Assembly: GCF_003265705.1 (NCBI RefSeq)
Contig: NW_020312785.1
Coordinates: forward strand, 127,663,514 to 127,727,513
Direction: 5' to 3'
DNA: 64,000 nt
DNA from: Callorhinus ursinus
Taxonomy: Eukaryota > Chordata > Mammalia > Carnivora > Otariidae
Under the pieces are notes generated by a model. It was given only the letters and a program-made list of their open reading frames with translations. It searched no databases and was not told where the DNA came from. The stretch's first letter is position 1. The number at the start of each line of letters is the position of its first letter. Made by a program: the position numbers and the translations under genes. This document shows, one piece after another, positions 1 to 11,451 of the stretch.

Positions 1-119
1 GGAATTTGGAAAGACTTAAAGGGGGACATGGTATATCTAGAATAATATACAACCCAACACAAAGAATAATACAAATTTTTAAGTGCAAATAAGGCAAGTC
101 ATAAGAAATCATTTAAGCA

Positions 120-235
120 ATGATATGATTTGGAAAGCAACATTTAATGATATATGTGTGTATATGTAAATGTGTATATTTGTTATATATGTGCATATTT
201 ATATATGTATACACATATATTTTGCTTACATATAA
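120..235. repeat. AT-rich low-complexity tract
   Basis: Runs of TATATG, TGTGTATAT and similar steps with almost no other sequence. This is a degenerate (TA/TG) simple repeat. No gene is visible from 1 to 364; the flanks of the tract are unremarkable AT-rich DNA. Confidence 0.6.
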
Positions 236-364
236 AAGCATCTCAAATTATTGATACCTGTTACACTGGAAAGTTGACCAGTGGGGAAAGGAGATTTTTA
301 ATTATAATGGTACTTATATGAGGCTTTATTACTATTATGATATCTATTATTATGTTCAAAACTT

Positions 365-835
365 TGCCAGGTCATCTGCTGTAGTGGCTTTTTAAAAATA
401 GATGCAAATTCTTTGAGATTTTTTCTGTTAAGAGATAGGGGTCCATTTTCTTTCCCTTGAATCTGGATGGTATTATGACTGCTTTGATTGGTAAAGTATG
501 GTGGAATCTATACTACATAACTTTTGAAGCTAGATCATAAAAGGCCATGCAACTTATATCTGGTTCATTGAAGATGCTTGCTCTGAGGAAAGCCAGACTT
601 CATGTATGAAGTTTATCCTGAGACCACCATGCTGGAAAGGCCACATGTAAATACTCTAGTTAACAGTCAGTTAACTGCCAGGTGTGTGACTGAGTCATTT
701 TTGGATGTCCTGCTAGGCCAAGCCTTCAGATCAGGGCCATCTTTATGGGCATTGACTTGTGCCATCACCAAGGGCCCCCTGCTAAAAGAGCCCTACCTTT
801 GGTGTAGTGTTTTTCTGTCACCATCTTAAAATTTA
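365..835 (+). mobile_element. MaLR-type LTR remnant (MLT1-like)
   Basis: Several phrases match the remembered MLT1 LTR consensus in the right order: a 'ctttgattggtaaagtatggtgg' region near 480-505, 'agctagatcataaaaggc' near 529, 'accaccatgctgg' near 623, 'ggccacatgtaaatac' near 639 and 'aactgccaggtgtgtgac' near 674. No internal retroviral genes accompany it, so it is a solo LTR or fragment. The open frame at 602-829 lies inside it and is not a gene. Subfamily not determined. From 836 to 1098 nothing is recognised. Confidence 0.55.
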
Positions 836-1473
836 ATGGTTTTATCTATGAACTTATGTTTTGTGCGTGCATTCCACTAGAACAATGGAGAATGTGAGTG
901 AGCAAAGGAGATACAGTTATGAGTATCTGCTGTTCCTTGCCATTCTTCTCATATACAGCATTCACAATACCACAGCAGCACAGAATTCTGTTGGACTCAC
1001 AAAGCATGGGAATTCAGTGACTTAAGTTGAGTATAAGACAAGTGAGTTACGTCTACAAATGAATAAGCATGGGGACTAACGTGATCAAAACGCCATACTT
1101 TTCTTTTTTTTCCATTTAAATTTTAGGTAGTTAACATACAGTGCAATATTGGTTTCTGGAGTAGAATTTGGTGGTTCACTTTCTTACAAACCATGCCCTT
1201 CTGAATACCCATCACCCATCTAGCCCATCCCCCACCCACTTTCCTTCATCAACCCTCAGTTTGCTCTCTATCATTAAAAGTATCTTATGGCTTGTTTCCC
1301 TCTCTCTCTTTTTTTCTTTTCCCCCTCCCCATAAGTTCATCTTTTTTTCTTTTTTCTTAAATTCTATGTATGAGTGAGATCATATGGTACTTATCTTTCT
1401 CTGACTTATTTCACTTAGCATAATGCACTCTGGCTCCATCCATGTTATTGCAAATGACAAGATTTCATTCTTT

Positions 1474-1533
1474 TTGATGGCTTAATAATATATATATATA
1501 TATTTGATGACTTAATTATATATATATATATAT
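1474..1533. repeat. 30-bp tandem duplication with AT run
   Basis: Two adjacent 30-bp units, 1474-1503 and 1504-1533. Each begins ttgatg(g/a)ctta and ends in an (AT)n run; they differ at only a few positions. The unit arose inside the L1 and adds one extra copy, probably by slippage. Confidence 0.75.
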
Positions 1534-1609
1534 TTATCAGTTGATGGGCATTTGGGCTCTCTCCATAATTTGGTTATTGTTGATAATGCTGCTATAAACA
1601 TCAGAGTGA

Positions 1610-1795
1610 GGGTATCTGGGTGGCTCAGATGGTTAAGCATCTGCCTTCAGCTCAGGTCATGATCCCAGAGTCCTGGGATCGAGTCCCGCATCAGGCTCCC
1701 TGCTCCTTGGGAGCCTGCTTCTCCCTCTGCTTCTCTCTCTCTCTCCGCCTCTGTCTCTCATGAATAAATAAATAAAATCTTAAAAAAAAAGATGC
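1610..1795 (+). mobile_element. Can-SINE inserted in L1
   Basis: tRNA-derived carnivore SINE. A box-like tggctcagatggttaagc lies near 1619 and B box-like gggatcgagtcccgc near 1675. A CT-rich body (1716-1755) and an ATAAATAAATAAAATCTTAAAA tail follow. A perfect 15-bp target-site duplication, taaacatcagagtga, flanks it (1595-1609 and 1796-1810), which supports L1-type retrotransposition into the older L1. The A and B boxes are remnants of an internal Pol III promoter. The head (gggtatctgggtgg) departs slightly from the usual form. Confidence 0.95.
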
Positions 1796-2024
1796 TAAAC
1801 ATCAGAGTGAATGTGTCCCTTCGAATCTGTATTTTTATACCCTTTGGGCAAATACCTAGCAGTGCAATTGCTGGATTATAGGGAGTTCTATATTTAACAT
1901 TTTGAGGCACCTCTATACTGTTCTCCAGAGTGGCTACACCATTTTGCATTCCCACCAAAAATGCAAGAATGTTCCTCTTTTTCTGCATCTTCTCCAACAC
2001 CTTTTGTTTCCTGTGTTGTTAGTT

Positions 2025-2124
2025 NNNNNNNNNNNNNNNNNNNNNNNNNNNNNNNNNNNNNNNNNNNNNNNNNNNNNNNNNNNNNNNNNNNNNNNNNNNN
2101 NNNNNNNNNNNNNNNNNNNNNNNN
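2025..2124. other. Assembly gap (100 N)
   Basis: Exactly 100 consecutive N, the convention for a gap of unknown size. It lies inside the minus-strand L1, where short-read assembly often fails. The first bases after it (ttaaccgggttaatt plus a T run at 2140-2149) do not read like neighbouring L1 sequence and may be low quality. Confidence 0.98.
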
Positions 2125-2810
2125 TTAACCGGGTTAATTTTTTTTTTTTTGAGTGTTGATTTTGATAAGTTCTTTATAGATTTTGGAGACTAACTTTATC
2201 TGTCATTTGCAAATATCTTCTCTCATTCCATAGGCTGCCTTTTAGTTTTGTTGATTGTTTCCTTTGCTGTGCAAAAGCTTTTTATCTTGATGAAATCCTA
2301 ACAGTTCATTTTTGCTTTTGTTTCCCTTGCCTGTGGTGATGTGTCTAATAAGAAGTTGCTATAGCTGTGGTCAAAGGGTTTTCTGCCTGTGTTCTCCTTT
2401 AGGATTTTGATGGTTTCCTGTCTCACATTTAGGTCTTTCATCAATTTTGAATTTATTTTTTTGTATGGTATAAGAAAGTGGTTCAGTTTCATTCTTCTGC
2501 ATGTTGCTGTCCAGTTTCCCCAAAACTATTTGTTGAAGAGACTTTTTTCAATTGGATATTCTTTCCTGTTTGTCAAAGATTAATTGACCATATACTTACA
2601 GGTATATTCTGGGGTCTCTATTCTGTTCCATTAATCAATGTCTGTTTTTGTGCCAGAACCAACCACACTGTCTTGATGACTACAGCTTTGTAATATAGCT
2701 TGAAATCTGGAATCATGATGCTTGCAGTTTTGTTTTTCTTTCTCAGAATTGCTTTGGCTATTCGGGGTCTTTCGTGGTTCCATACAAATTTTAGGATTGT
2801 TTGTTGCCTC

Positions 2811-3975
2811 AAAAGCAGTCCTAACAGGGAAGTATATTGCAATACAGGCCTACCTCAAGAAGCAAGAAAAGTCTCAAATACACAACCTAACCTTACACCC
2901 AAAGGAGCTGAAAAAGGAACAGCAAATAAGCCTAAACCCAGTAGAAGTGAAATAATAAAGATTAGAGTAGAAATAAATGATACAGAAAAAAACCACAGTC
3001 AAATGAATTAATGAAACCAAGAGCTGGTTCCTCGAAAGAATTAATAAAATTTATAAACCCCTAGCCAGATTTATCAGAAAGAAAAGAGGAAGGACCCAAA
3101 TAGACTAAACCACAAATGATAGAAGAGAGATCACAACCAACACCACAGAAATACAATTATATATATGAAAAATTATATATGCCATCAAACTTGGCAACTT
3201 GGAAAAATGGACAAATTCCTAAAAACTTACAAACTACCAAAACTGAAACAAGAAGAAATAGTAAATTTGAACATACCCTAACCAGTAAAGAACTTGAATC
3301 AGTAATCAAAAATCTCCCAACAAACAAGAGTCCTGGGCCAGTTGCCTTCCCATGGAAATTCTCCCAGACATTTAAAGAAGAGTTAATACCTAATTTTCTC
3401 AAACTGTTCCCCCCCAAAAAAAAGAAAAAGAAAGGGAAAGAAAGGTTCCAAACTTATTCTACAAAGCCAGCATTACCTTGATTCCAAAACCAAAGACCCC
3501 ACTAAAAAGGAGAATTACAGGCCAATATCCCTGATGAATATGGATGTAAAAACTCTCAATAAAATACTAGCAAATCGAATTCAACAGTACATTAAAAGAA
3601 TTATTCACCATGATCAAGTGGGATTTATTCCTGGGCTGCAGGTGTGGTTCAATATTAGCAAATCAATCAATGTGATACTCCACATTAATAAAAGAAAGGA
3701 TAAGAACTATATGATCCTGTCAATAGATGCAGAAAAAGCATTTGACAAAATACAGGATTCTTTCCTGATAAAAACCCTTAAAAATGTAGGGATAGATGGA
3801 ACATAGCTCAACATCATAAAGGCCATACACAAAAGAACCACAGCTCCTATCATCCTCAGTGAGAAAAAAACAGAGCCTTTCCTCCTTGATCAGGAACAAG
3901 ACAAGGATGTCCACTCTCAAAATTACTATTTGACATAGTACTGGAAGTCTTAACCTCAGCAATCAAGACACATAT
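2811..3975 (+). mobile_element. L1 ORF2 segment, inverted 5' part of the 1099-2810 element
   Basis: Plus-strand L1 ORF2 debris. It starts just after the endonuclease region ([19 protein letters not shown]) and passes through the reverse-transcriptase N-terminal blocks (NPLPTNKSPGP-like at 3320-3340, [17 protein letters not shown] at 3580-3635, [14 protein letters not shown] at 3715-3752) to the block before the catalytic YADD-type motif (about 3895-3965). It has many frameshifts, and an A/G-rich insertion at 3410-3445. Because it abuts a minus-strand L1 3' end at 2803-2812, it is read as the inverted 5' piece of one insertion. About 0.7 kb of ORF2 between the pieces is missing. Confidence 0.8.
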
Positions 3976-4689
3976 AAACCATGGAATAAGAATTGTTTAA
4001 TTTCAGTGATTCCACATGTGAGTTAAATATTCTTATATTTGCATTTATAACTTGTACACTATAAAGATGAATAGTACAATTCATACCAATAATCAAAAAT
4101 CTTAATTTTTCTTTACTTAGAAAAGCATTAAATAGAAAATAGCATGTATCATGACAATTTGAGAGACTGTAAGAAAGGGAGGTTTATTTTTATCACCATT
4201 AACACAGCACTTTTTCCTTTTTGTATAAAGGGCCCCACTATTTCATTTTACACAAGGCTCCACAAATTATGCAGTTCAACTTGATACAGATGACTATATC
4301 CCCAACAAACTTCTGACTACAACATCATACAAGACTGTAAAAAAACTGTACAACCAAGCTATTCCCCAATACCTGACCTGAAACTTGTGAGGAAAATAAA
4401 TGATATTGCAATAGACTATTAAGTATATTTTGTTATATAACAGTAGTAAACTGAACATCTGCCTTCCCAGGAAGATTCATTGTTCCTTCTATGCTTATCT
4501 AAGCATATAGTTCCATTTATGATTAATCATATTTATAACTTTTTTAATGTTTGTCTACCTTGTTATTTAAAAAAATTTCTTTAAAGTGTTGCTGAATGGA
4601 TTAACATATAAATTATAACTTTGTTTGGAAAACTAGAGAAAAGTCCTAAAAACTAACTCTTGGAACCTCAGGGTTGGTACAATTAATAA
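3976..4689. other. No gene or repeat recognised
   Basis: About 700 bp of AT-rich DNA between two L1 elements. No ORF of note, no SINE, no simple repeat. May hold very old repeat debris that cannot be identified by eye. Confidence 0.4.
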
Positions 4690-4697
4690 TGGTATTA

Positions 4698-5584
4698 TAG
4701 AAAAAAGACTGGGAGGAATAGGTGACCCTCTTTCAACTGATCCCCTGAATTGAGCTGGATATCACCAGACCACTCTCAACACCCACGAAATCAGCTTGAG
4801 ATGTAAGAAGATATATCTGGATTTCTACAAACAGAATATCCCCGTTGGTTGGTTTTGAGGTATGAAGCGGGGAGCTGTGATTCTGTGGGCAGATATCGGA
4901 AGATAAACAGAAGGGGGAGGGAGGTGACATAAGTGCTTGAGCCAGGAAGGTGAAATAACACAGGAGTGCAAAAGCCTCCCACAGCTGGGGACCAGGCAAA
5001 GATTCACAGACCCATAGCTACGGGGAAAGGACTTAAGGGCAGTCCCCGGACTGAAACCTGGAGCTGTGGGGGCAAGCATGCGAACTGGGGGCGGCTGGCA
5101 GTTTTAGAAGCACAAAGGGCAGAGACGTGCCTGGACCTGGAAGTGAGGGCTGGGAGTGCTGCTGTGGGACAAACAACCCAGGACACTGCTGTTTTAGCAG
5201 GACAGACAGAAATAGAGATGGTGTGGCCTGGAGAGCTCACTGAAGAACACACTGCAATCTCTCTGTTCTGAGGCAGAGGCTTGGAAACAGTCACTTCTAC
5301 TCTGACTCTCAGAAGAGATGCAGAAAGCCACGAGGGAAAGCCACCAGAGAACAAAACCCCCAAAAATCCAGTCTTCATTGAGCCCATCCTCCCCCACAGG
5401 GGTCAGGGCAACTCTGCCCAAACAGGGTTGCCTGAGTAACAGAGCAGCAGGCCCCTCCCCCAGAAGACAGGCTGGAAGAACAAGAGGCTGACAACCCTAA
5501 GGTCCCTATAAAACAGGTGCATCTTGCATGGGTTTTGGTCAATAATTTGGATTCTGTACACTCCCTCAACCATCCCTCAACAGA
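4698..5584 (+). promoter_or_regulatory. L1 5'UTR (internal promoter region, decayed)
   Basis: About 890 bp, clearly richer in G+C than the surroundings, upstream of ORF1. In L1 elements this region carries the Pol II internal promoter; that role is family knowledge, and no factor-binding site was verified here. Open frames on both strands in this stretch (for example 4966-5271 plus and 5004-5387 minus) follow from the base composition and are not genes. Unlike the L1 at 34592, I see no tandem block in this 5'UTR. Confidence 0.6.
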
Positions 5585-6452
5585 ATAACTAAGAGGAGGA
5601 ACACCCAAAATAGGAAAGACTCAGAGACTGTGACTTCTATCACAGATTTACAAATGGATATAGATATAAGCAAGATGTTGGAAATAGACTTCAGGGTAAC
5701 AGTTATGAACACAATAGCTAGAATGGAGAAATCAATTAATGGCAACATAGAGTCTCTAAGAGCAGAAATGAGAGGTGATTTGGCAGAACTTAAAAAGGAT
5801 ATCAATGAGATACAATCTAATCTATGTACCATAACAGCTAGAGTAAATGAGGCAGAAGAACGAATTAGTGATCTAGAAGACAAAGTCATAGACAAGAAGG
5901 AACAGGAGGAGGCCTGGGAGAAACAGCTCAAAATCCATGAAAACAGAATTAGAGAAATAAGTGACACCACCAAATGTTCCAATGTCAGAATTATTGGGAT
6001 CCCTGAGAGGGTGGAGAGAGAGAGAGGACTAGAAGATATATTTGAGCAAATCATAGCTGAGAACTTCCCTAATCTGGGGAATGGAATAAACATTCATGTC
6101 CTAGAGGCAGAGAGGACCCCTCCCAAGATCAAGGAAAACAGGCCAATGCCCCAGCATGTAATAGTAAAACACACAAATCTTAGAACCAAAGAAACAATCC
6201 TAAGGGCAATTAGGGGGAAGAGATTCCTTATGTACAGAGAGGAACATCAGAATAATGTCAGACCTATCCACAGAGACCTGGCAAGCCAGAAAGGGCTAGC
6301 AAGACATATTCAGGCTACTAAATGAGAAGAACATGCAGCGAAAAATACTTTATCCAGCAAGGCTGTCATTTAGAATGGATGGTGAGATGCAGAGCTTCCA
6401 CGACTGGCAGAAAGAATATGTGACCACTAAGCCGGCCCTGCAAGAAATATGA
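5585..6452 (+). pseudogene. L1 ORF1 (RNA-binding chaperone), broken
   Basis: L1 ORF1p is a trimeric nucleic-acid-binding chaperone of the L1 ribonucleoprotein. The usual start codon position is ATA at 5585-5587, in frame with the first remaining ATG at 5630. A charged, heptad-rich coiled-coil region (about 5670-5960; KKDINEIQSNLCTITARVNE) is followed by the RRM-like part (NVRIIGIPE near 5980-6005, then FEQIIAENFPNLG) and the C-terminal domain. The open frame ends at 6323-6325, but the conserved C-terminus (ILYPARLSFRMDGEMQSF, about 6345-6395) is in another frame, so a frameshift lies near 6235-6262. That second frame also has a TAG at 6297-6299 and ends at 6450-6452. Defects: start loss, frameshift, nonsense. 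Confidence 0.9.
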
Positions 6453-6543
6453 AGGGGAGTTCTATAAAAGGAGAAAGACCCCAAGAGTGACATAACAGAA
6501 ATTTACAGAGACAATCTATAGAAAAAAGGACTTCACAGGCAAC

Positions 6544-9500
6544 ATGACAATATATTCATATCTTTCAATAATTATTATCAACGTGAACGGCCTAAATACT
6601 CCCATAAAATGGCACATTGTTGCAGACTGGATAAAAAGATAGGACCCAACCATACGCTGTCTACAAGAAACTTATTGTGAACCTAAAGATATATCCAGAC
6701 TGAAAGTGAAGGGATGGAGATCCATCTTTCATACCAATGGACCTCAAAAGAAAGCTGGGGTAGCAATTCTTATATCAGACAAATTAGATTTTAAGCTAAA
6801 GACTGTAGTTAGAGACACAGACAGACATTATATCATTCTTAAAGGGTCTATCCAACAAAATGATCTAATGATTGTAAATATCTATGCCCCCAACATGGGA
6901 GCAGCCAACTACCTAAGCCAACTGTTAACCAAAATAAAGAGACATATTGATAATAATACGTTAATTGTAGGAGACCTCAACACTCCTCTTTCAGCAATAG
7001 ACAGATCATCTAAGCAGAAAATCAACAAAGAAACAAGAGCTTTGAATGACACACCAGACCAGATGGACCTCACAAAGAACATTCCACCCTAAAAACAAAA
7101 TACTCTTTCTTCTCAAATGCACATGGAACTTTCTTCAGAATTCATCACATACTGGGTCACAAATCAGGTCTCAACCAATACCAAAAGACTGAGATTATAC
7201 CAAGCATATTCTCAGACCATAATGCTTTAAAACTGGAACTCAATCACAAGAAAATTCTGGAAGAAATTCAAACACTTGAAGCTAAAGACCACTCTGCTCA
7301 AGAATGTTTGGGTCAACCGGGAAATCAAAGAAGAACTTAAATAATTCATGGAAACCAATGAGAATGAAAACACATCAGTTCAAAACCTATGTGATACTGC
7401 AAAGGCAGCCCTCAGGGAGAAATACATAGCCATCTAAACCTCACTTAAAAAAATAGAAAAATCCCAAATTCACCAACTAACTTTACACCTTAAGGAACTG
7501 GAGAAAAAACAACAAATGATGCCTAATTCACGTATTAGAAGAGAAATAATTAAGATTAGAGATCAATGAATTAGAAACCAGAAATAGAGTAGAGCAGATC
7601 AACAAAACTAGAAGCTGGTTCTTTGAGAGAATTAATTAGATCAATAAACCACTGTCCAGACTTATCCAAAAGAAAAGAGAAAGGACCCAAATTAATGAAA
7701 TTATGAATGAAAGGGGAGAGATCATGACTAACACCAAGGAAATAGAAACAATTATTAGAAATTATTATCAGCAACTATATGCCAATAAATTAAGCAACAT
7801 GGAAGAAATGGATGCCTTCCTGGAAACCTATAAACTACCAAGACTGAAACAGGAAGAAATTGACAACCTGAATAGACCAATAACCAGTAACGAGACTGAA
7901 GCAGTGATCAAAAACCTCCCAAAAAAACAAGAGTCCAGGGTCTGATGGATTCCCTGGGGAATTCTACCAAACATTCAAAGAAGAAATAATACCCATTCTC
8001 CTGAAGCTGTTTCAGAAAATAGAAACAGAAGGAACGCTTCCAGACTCATTCTATGAGGCCAGCATTACCTTGGTCCTCAAACCAGGCAAAGACCCCATCA
8101 GAAAGGAGAATTTCAGACTGATATCCCTGATGAATATGGATGCCAAAATTCTCAACAAAATCCTAGCTAATAGGATCCAACAGTACATTAAAAGGATCAT
8201 CCACCACGACCAAGTGGGATTTATCCCCGGGATGCAAGGTGGTTCAACATTCACAAATCAATCATTGTGATAGAACACATTAATAAGAGAGAGAAGAACC
8301 ATATAGTCCTCTCAATTGATGCAGAAAAAGCATTTGACAAAATACAGCATCTGTTCCTGATTAAAACTCTTCAGAGTATAGGGATAGAAGGCATATTCCT
8401 CAATTTCATAAAATCCATCTATGAAAAACCCACAGCAAATATCATCCTCAAAAGGGAAAAGCTGAGAGCCTTTCCCTTAAGATCAGGAACACGTCAAGGA
8501 TGCCCACTCTCACCACTCTTGTTCAACATAGGACTAGAAATCTTAGCAACAGCAATCAGACAACAAAAAGAAATAAAAGGTATTCAAACTGGCAAAGAAG
8601 TCAAACTCTCTCTCTTTACAGATGACATGACACTTTATGTGGAAAATCCAAAAAAACTCCACCTCAAAATTACTAGAACTCATACAGTAATTCAGTAATG
8701 TGGCAGGACACAAAATCAATGCACAAAAATCAGTTGCTTTCTTATACACTAACAATGTAACTGTAGAAAAAGAAATTAGAGAATCAATTCCATTTATAAT
8801 AGCACCATAAGATACCTACCATAAGATACCTTGAAATAAACCTAACCAAAGAGGTAAAGGATCTATACTCTAGGAACTACAGAACGCCCAAGAAAGAAAT
8901 GTAAGAAGACATGAAAAGATGGAAAAACATTCCACGCTCATGGACTGGAAGAATAAATATTGTTAAAATGTCTATGCTGCCCAAAGCAAACTATACTTTC
9001 AACACCATCCCAATCAAAATACCAATGGCATTTTTCAAAGTGCTGCAACCAACAATCCTAAAATTTGTATGGAATCAGAAAAGACCCCGAATCTCCAAGG
9101 AAATGTTGAAAAAGAAAAACAAAGCTGGGGACACCATGTTGCCTGATTTCAAGCTATATTACAAAGCTGTGATCACCAAGACAGCATGGTACCAGCATAA
9201 AAACAGACACATAGACTGTGGAACAGAATAGAGAGCCCAGATATGCACCCTCAACTCTATGGTCAAATAATCTTCCACAAAGCAGGAAAAATATGCAGTG
9301 GAAAAAAGACATTCTCTTCAATAAATGGTGCTGGGGAAGTTGGACAGCCACATGCAAAAGAATGAAACTCGACCATTCTCTTACACCATACACAAAGATA
9401 AACTCAAGACCTCAATGTGAGGGGCGCCTGGGTGGCTCAGTCATTAAGCGTCTGCCTTTGGCTCAGGCTGTGATCCCAGGGTCCTGGGATGGAGCCTCCC

Positions 9501-10547
9501 ATTGGGCTCCCTGCTCTGCAGGGAAGCCTGCTTCTCCCTCTCTGACTCCCCCTGCTTGTGTTCCCTCTCTCGCTATGTCTCTCTCTGTCAAATAAATAAA
9601 ATCTTAAAAAAAAAAAGACCTCAATGTGAGACAGGAATCCATCAAAATCCTAGAGGAGAACATAGGCAGTAACCTCTTCAGCATTGGCCACAGCAACTTC
9701 CTTCAAGACAGGTCTCCAAAGGCAAGGGAAACAAAAGCAAAAATGAACTTTTGGGACTTCATCAAGATAAAAACCTTCTGCAGAGCAAAGGAAACAGTCA
9801 ACAAAACAAAGAGGCAATCCGCAGAATGGGAGAAGATATTTACAAATGACACTACAGACAAAGGGCTAATATTCAATATCTAGAAAGAACTTCTCAAACT
9901 CAACACCCAATAAACAAATAATCAAGTCAAAAAAATAGGCAGATGACACGAACAGACACTTCCCCAAAGAAGACATACAAATGACTAACAGACACATGAA
10001 AAACTGTTCATCATCATGAGCCATCACGGAAGTTCAAGTCAAAACCACATTGAGATACCACATTACACCAGTTAGAATGGCAAAAATTAACAAGACGGGA
10101 AACAAGTGTTGGCAAGGATGTGGAGAAAGGGGAACCCTCTTGCATTGTTTGTGGGAATGCAAGTTGGTACAGCCACTTTGGAAAACAGCATGGAGGTTCC
10201 TCAAAAAATTAAAACCAGAGCTACCCTATGACCCAGCAATTGCACTCCTGGGTACTTACCCCAAAGACACAGATGTAGTGAAAAGAAGGGCCATATGCAC
10301 CCCAAGGTTCATAGCAGCAATGTCCACAATAACCAAACTGTGGAAAGAGCCAAGATGCCATTCAACAGATGAATGGATAAAGAAGATGTGGTCCATATAT
10401 ACAATGGAATATTACTCAGCCATCAGAAAGGATAAATACCCAACTTTTGCATCAACATGGATAGGACTAGAGGAGATTATGCTAAGTGAAATTAGTCAAG
10501 CAGAGAAAGTCAATTATCATATGTTTTCACTTATTTGTGGAACATAA
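6544..10547 (+). pseudogene. L1 ORF2 (endonuclease / reverse transcriptase), broken
   Basis: ORF2p nicks target DNA and reverse-transcribes RNA. ATG at 6544 opens 32 codons before a TAG at 6640-6642. Endonuclease blocks follow in pieces: ILISDKLDF, IVNIYAPNMG, VGDLNTPLSAIDRS (6706-7092). The usual RID-His motif of the endonuclease reads RIHH near 7138-7150. Reverse-transcriptase blocks include [20 protein letters not shown] (8180-8240), [12 protein letters not shown] (about 8310-8345), [15 protein letters not shown] (about 8485-8530) and LFTDDM (about 8614-8631), where family members usually have FADD, so the second Asp pair is kept. The C-terminal part has the Cys-rich knuckle [18 protein letters not shown] (about 10107-10160) and ends with TAA/TGA around 10545. 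At least six frame breaks plus a SINE at 9422-9614 interrupt it. Confidence 0.9.
9422..9614 (+). mobile_element. Can-SINE inserted in L1 ORF2
   Basis: Canonical head gggcgcctgggtggctcag, CT-rich body and AAATAAATAAAATCTTAAAA tail. A 16-bp duplication, aagacctcaatgtgag, flanks it at 9406-9421 and 9615-9630, with ORF2 sequence continuing on each side. It is younger than the L1 that hosts it. Confidence 0.97.
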
Positions 10548-10829
10548 TGAATAGCATGGAGGACATTAGGAGAAGGAAGGGAAAAATGAAGGGGGGAAAA
10601 TCGGAGGGGGAGATGTACCATGAGAGACTATGGACTCTGAGAAACAAACTGAGGGTTTTAGAGGGGAGGGGGGTGGGGGGATGGATTAGTCCAGTGATGG
10701 GTATTAAGGAGGGTATATATTGCATGGAGCACTGGGTGTTATATGCAAACAATGAATCATGGAATACTTCATCAAAATCTAATGATGTACTGCATGGTGA
10801 TTAACATAACATTATAAAAAAGTGGTATT

Positions 10830-11040
10830 AGAAGGACAGCAAAATTTTACATTCTTCTCAATACATTTACATATTTCTCAATTTTTTTAAATGATACATA
10901 AGTAATATCATCTAGGTTTTCACATTACAAATCTATATTTTATTGAGGGCATTCAACCTCAAATAATAAACCACTTGGATCCTTAAAGATGGCAATAGCT
11001 CATAAGTTACTTCCAGCATCTTTAAGACATTTAAGAGGTA
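10830..11040. other. No feature recognised
   Basis: About 210 bp of AT-rich unique sequence between the full-length L1 and the older L1 tail. Confidence 0.4.
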
Positions 11041-11451
11041 TATATGACATTTGCAACAGCGTGGATGAACCTAGAGGGTATTATGTTAAGTAAAATAAAT
11101 CAGATAAAGACAAATACCATATGATTTCACTTATATGCGGAATCTAAAAAATAAAACAAACAAAGCAGAAACAGAGTCATAAATTCAGAGAATTTATGGT
11201 TGTGGGTTGGGTGGCCAGGATGGGCAAAATGGGTGAAGGAAAGATGGAGGTACAGGCTTCCAGTTATAGAATAAGTAAGTCATAAAGATAAAGATAGAGC
11301 ACACGGAATATAGTCAATGGTACTGTAATACTGTTGTATGATGACAGAGGGTAGCTACACTTGTAGTGAGCACAGTATAACATATAGATTTGTTGCTATG
11401 TTATACACCTGAAACTAATATAATATTGTTTGTCAAGTATGCTTCAATTTA
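11041..11451 (+). mobile_element. Old L1 3' end (L1M-type)
   Basis: Begins in the last ORF2 codons (gcgtggatgaacctagaggg near 11060) and continues through the older mammalian L1 3'UTR: agaaacagagtcataaa, a 'gatagagcacacggaatatagtcaatgg' region near 11295-11325 and gttatacacctgaaactaat near 11400. Its A tail was split by the next element: the end, ttcaattta, recurs at 13144-13152 followed by an A run. Confidence 0.75.

Larger units (their letters stand above)
1099..2810 (-). mobile_element. L1 3' half (ORF2 C-terminus and 3'UTR), minus strand
   Basis: Read on the minus strand, this runs from ORF2 sequence (the region that reads like [20 protein letters not shown] at 2700-2800) through the C-terminal domain and a 3'UTR to a T-rich end at about 1101-1112, which is the A tail on the minus strand. 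It is interrupted by a SINE at 1610-1795 and by the assembly gap. At 2803-2812 the sequence switches abruptly to plus-strand ORF2, giving a 5'-inverted element together with the next L1 entry. The coding frame is broken many times. Confidence 0.85.
4698..10822 (+). mobile_element. Near full-length L1 retrotransposon (inactive)
   Basis: A single plus-strand L1 in normal order: GC-richer 5'UTR (to 5584), ORF1 (5585-6452), a 90-bp spacer, ORF2 (from 6544 to 10547, interrupted by a SINE at 9422-9614) and a 3'UTR (10548-10822) with the purine-rich block typical of this lineage (10555-10680) and a very short A tail. Removing the SINE leaves about 5.9 kb, near full length. Both ORFs are broken, so it is dead. 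A possible target-site duplication is tggtatta at 4690-4697 and 10823-10830. The 5' end seems to lack only the first few bases of the usual 5'UTR. Confidence 0.9.

Noticed and set aside
1902..2159. 85-codon frame crossing the N gap
   Set aside because: Artefact of reading through 100 N; flanks are L1 antisense.
5004..5387. 127-codon minus-strand frame
   Set aside because: Lies in the GC-richer L1 5'UTR; composition-driven, no domain.
10535..10804. 89-codon plus-strand frame MWNIMNSMEDIRRRKGKMKGG
   Set aside because: L1 3'UTR purine-rich block; the same frame recurs in other L1 3'UTRs by composition.
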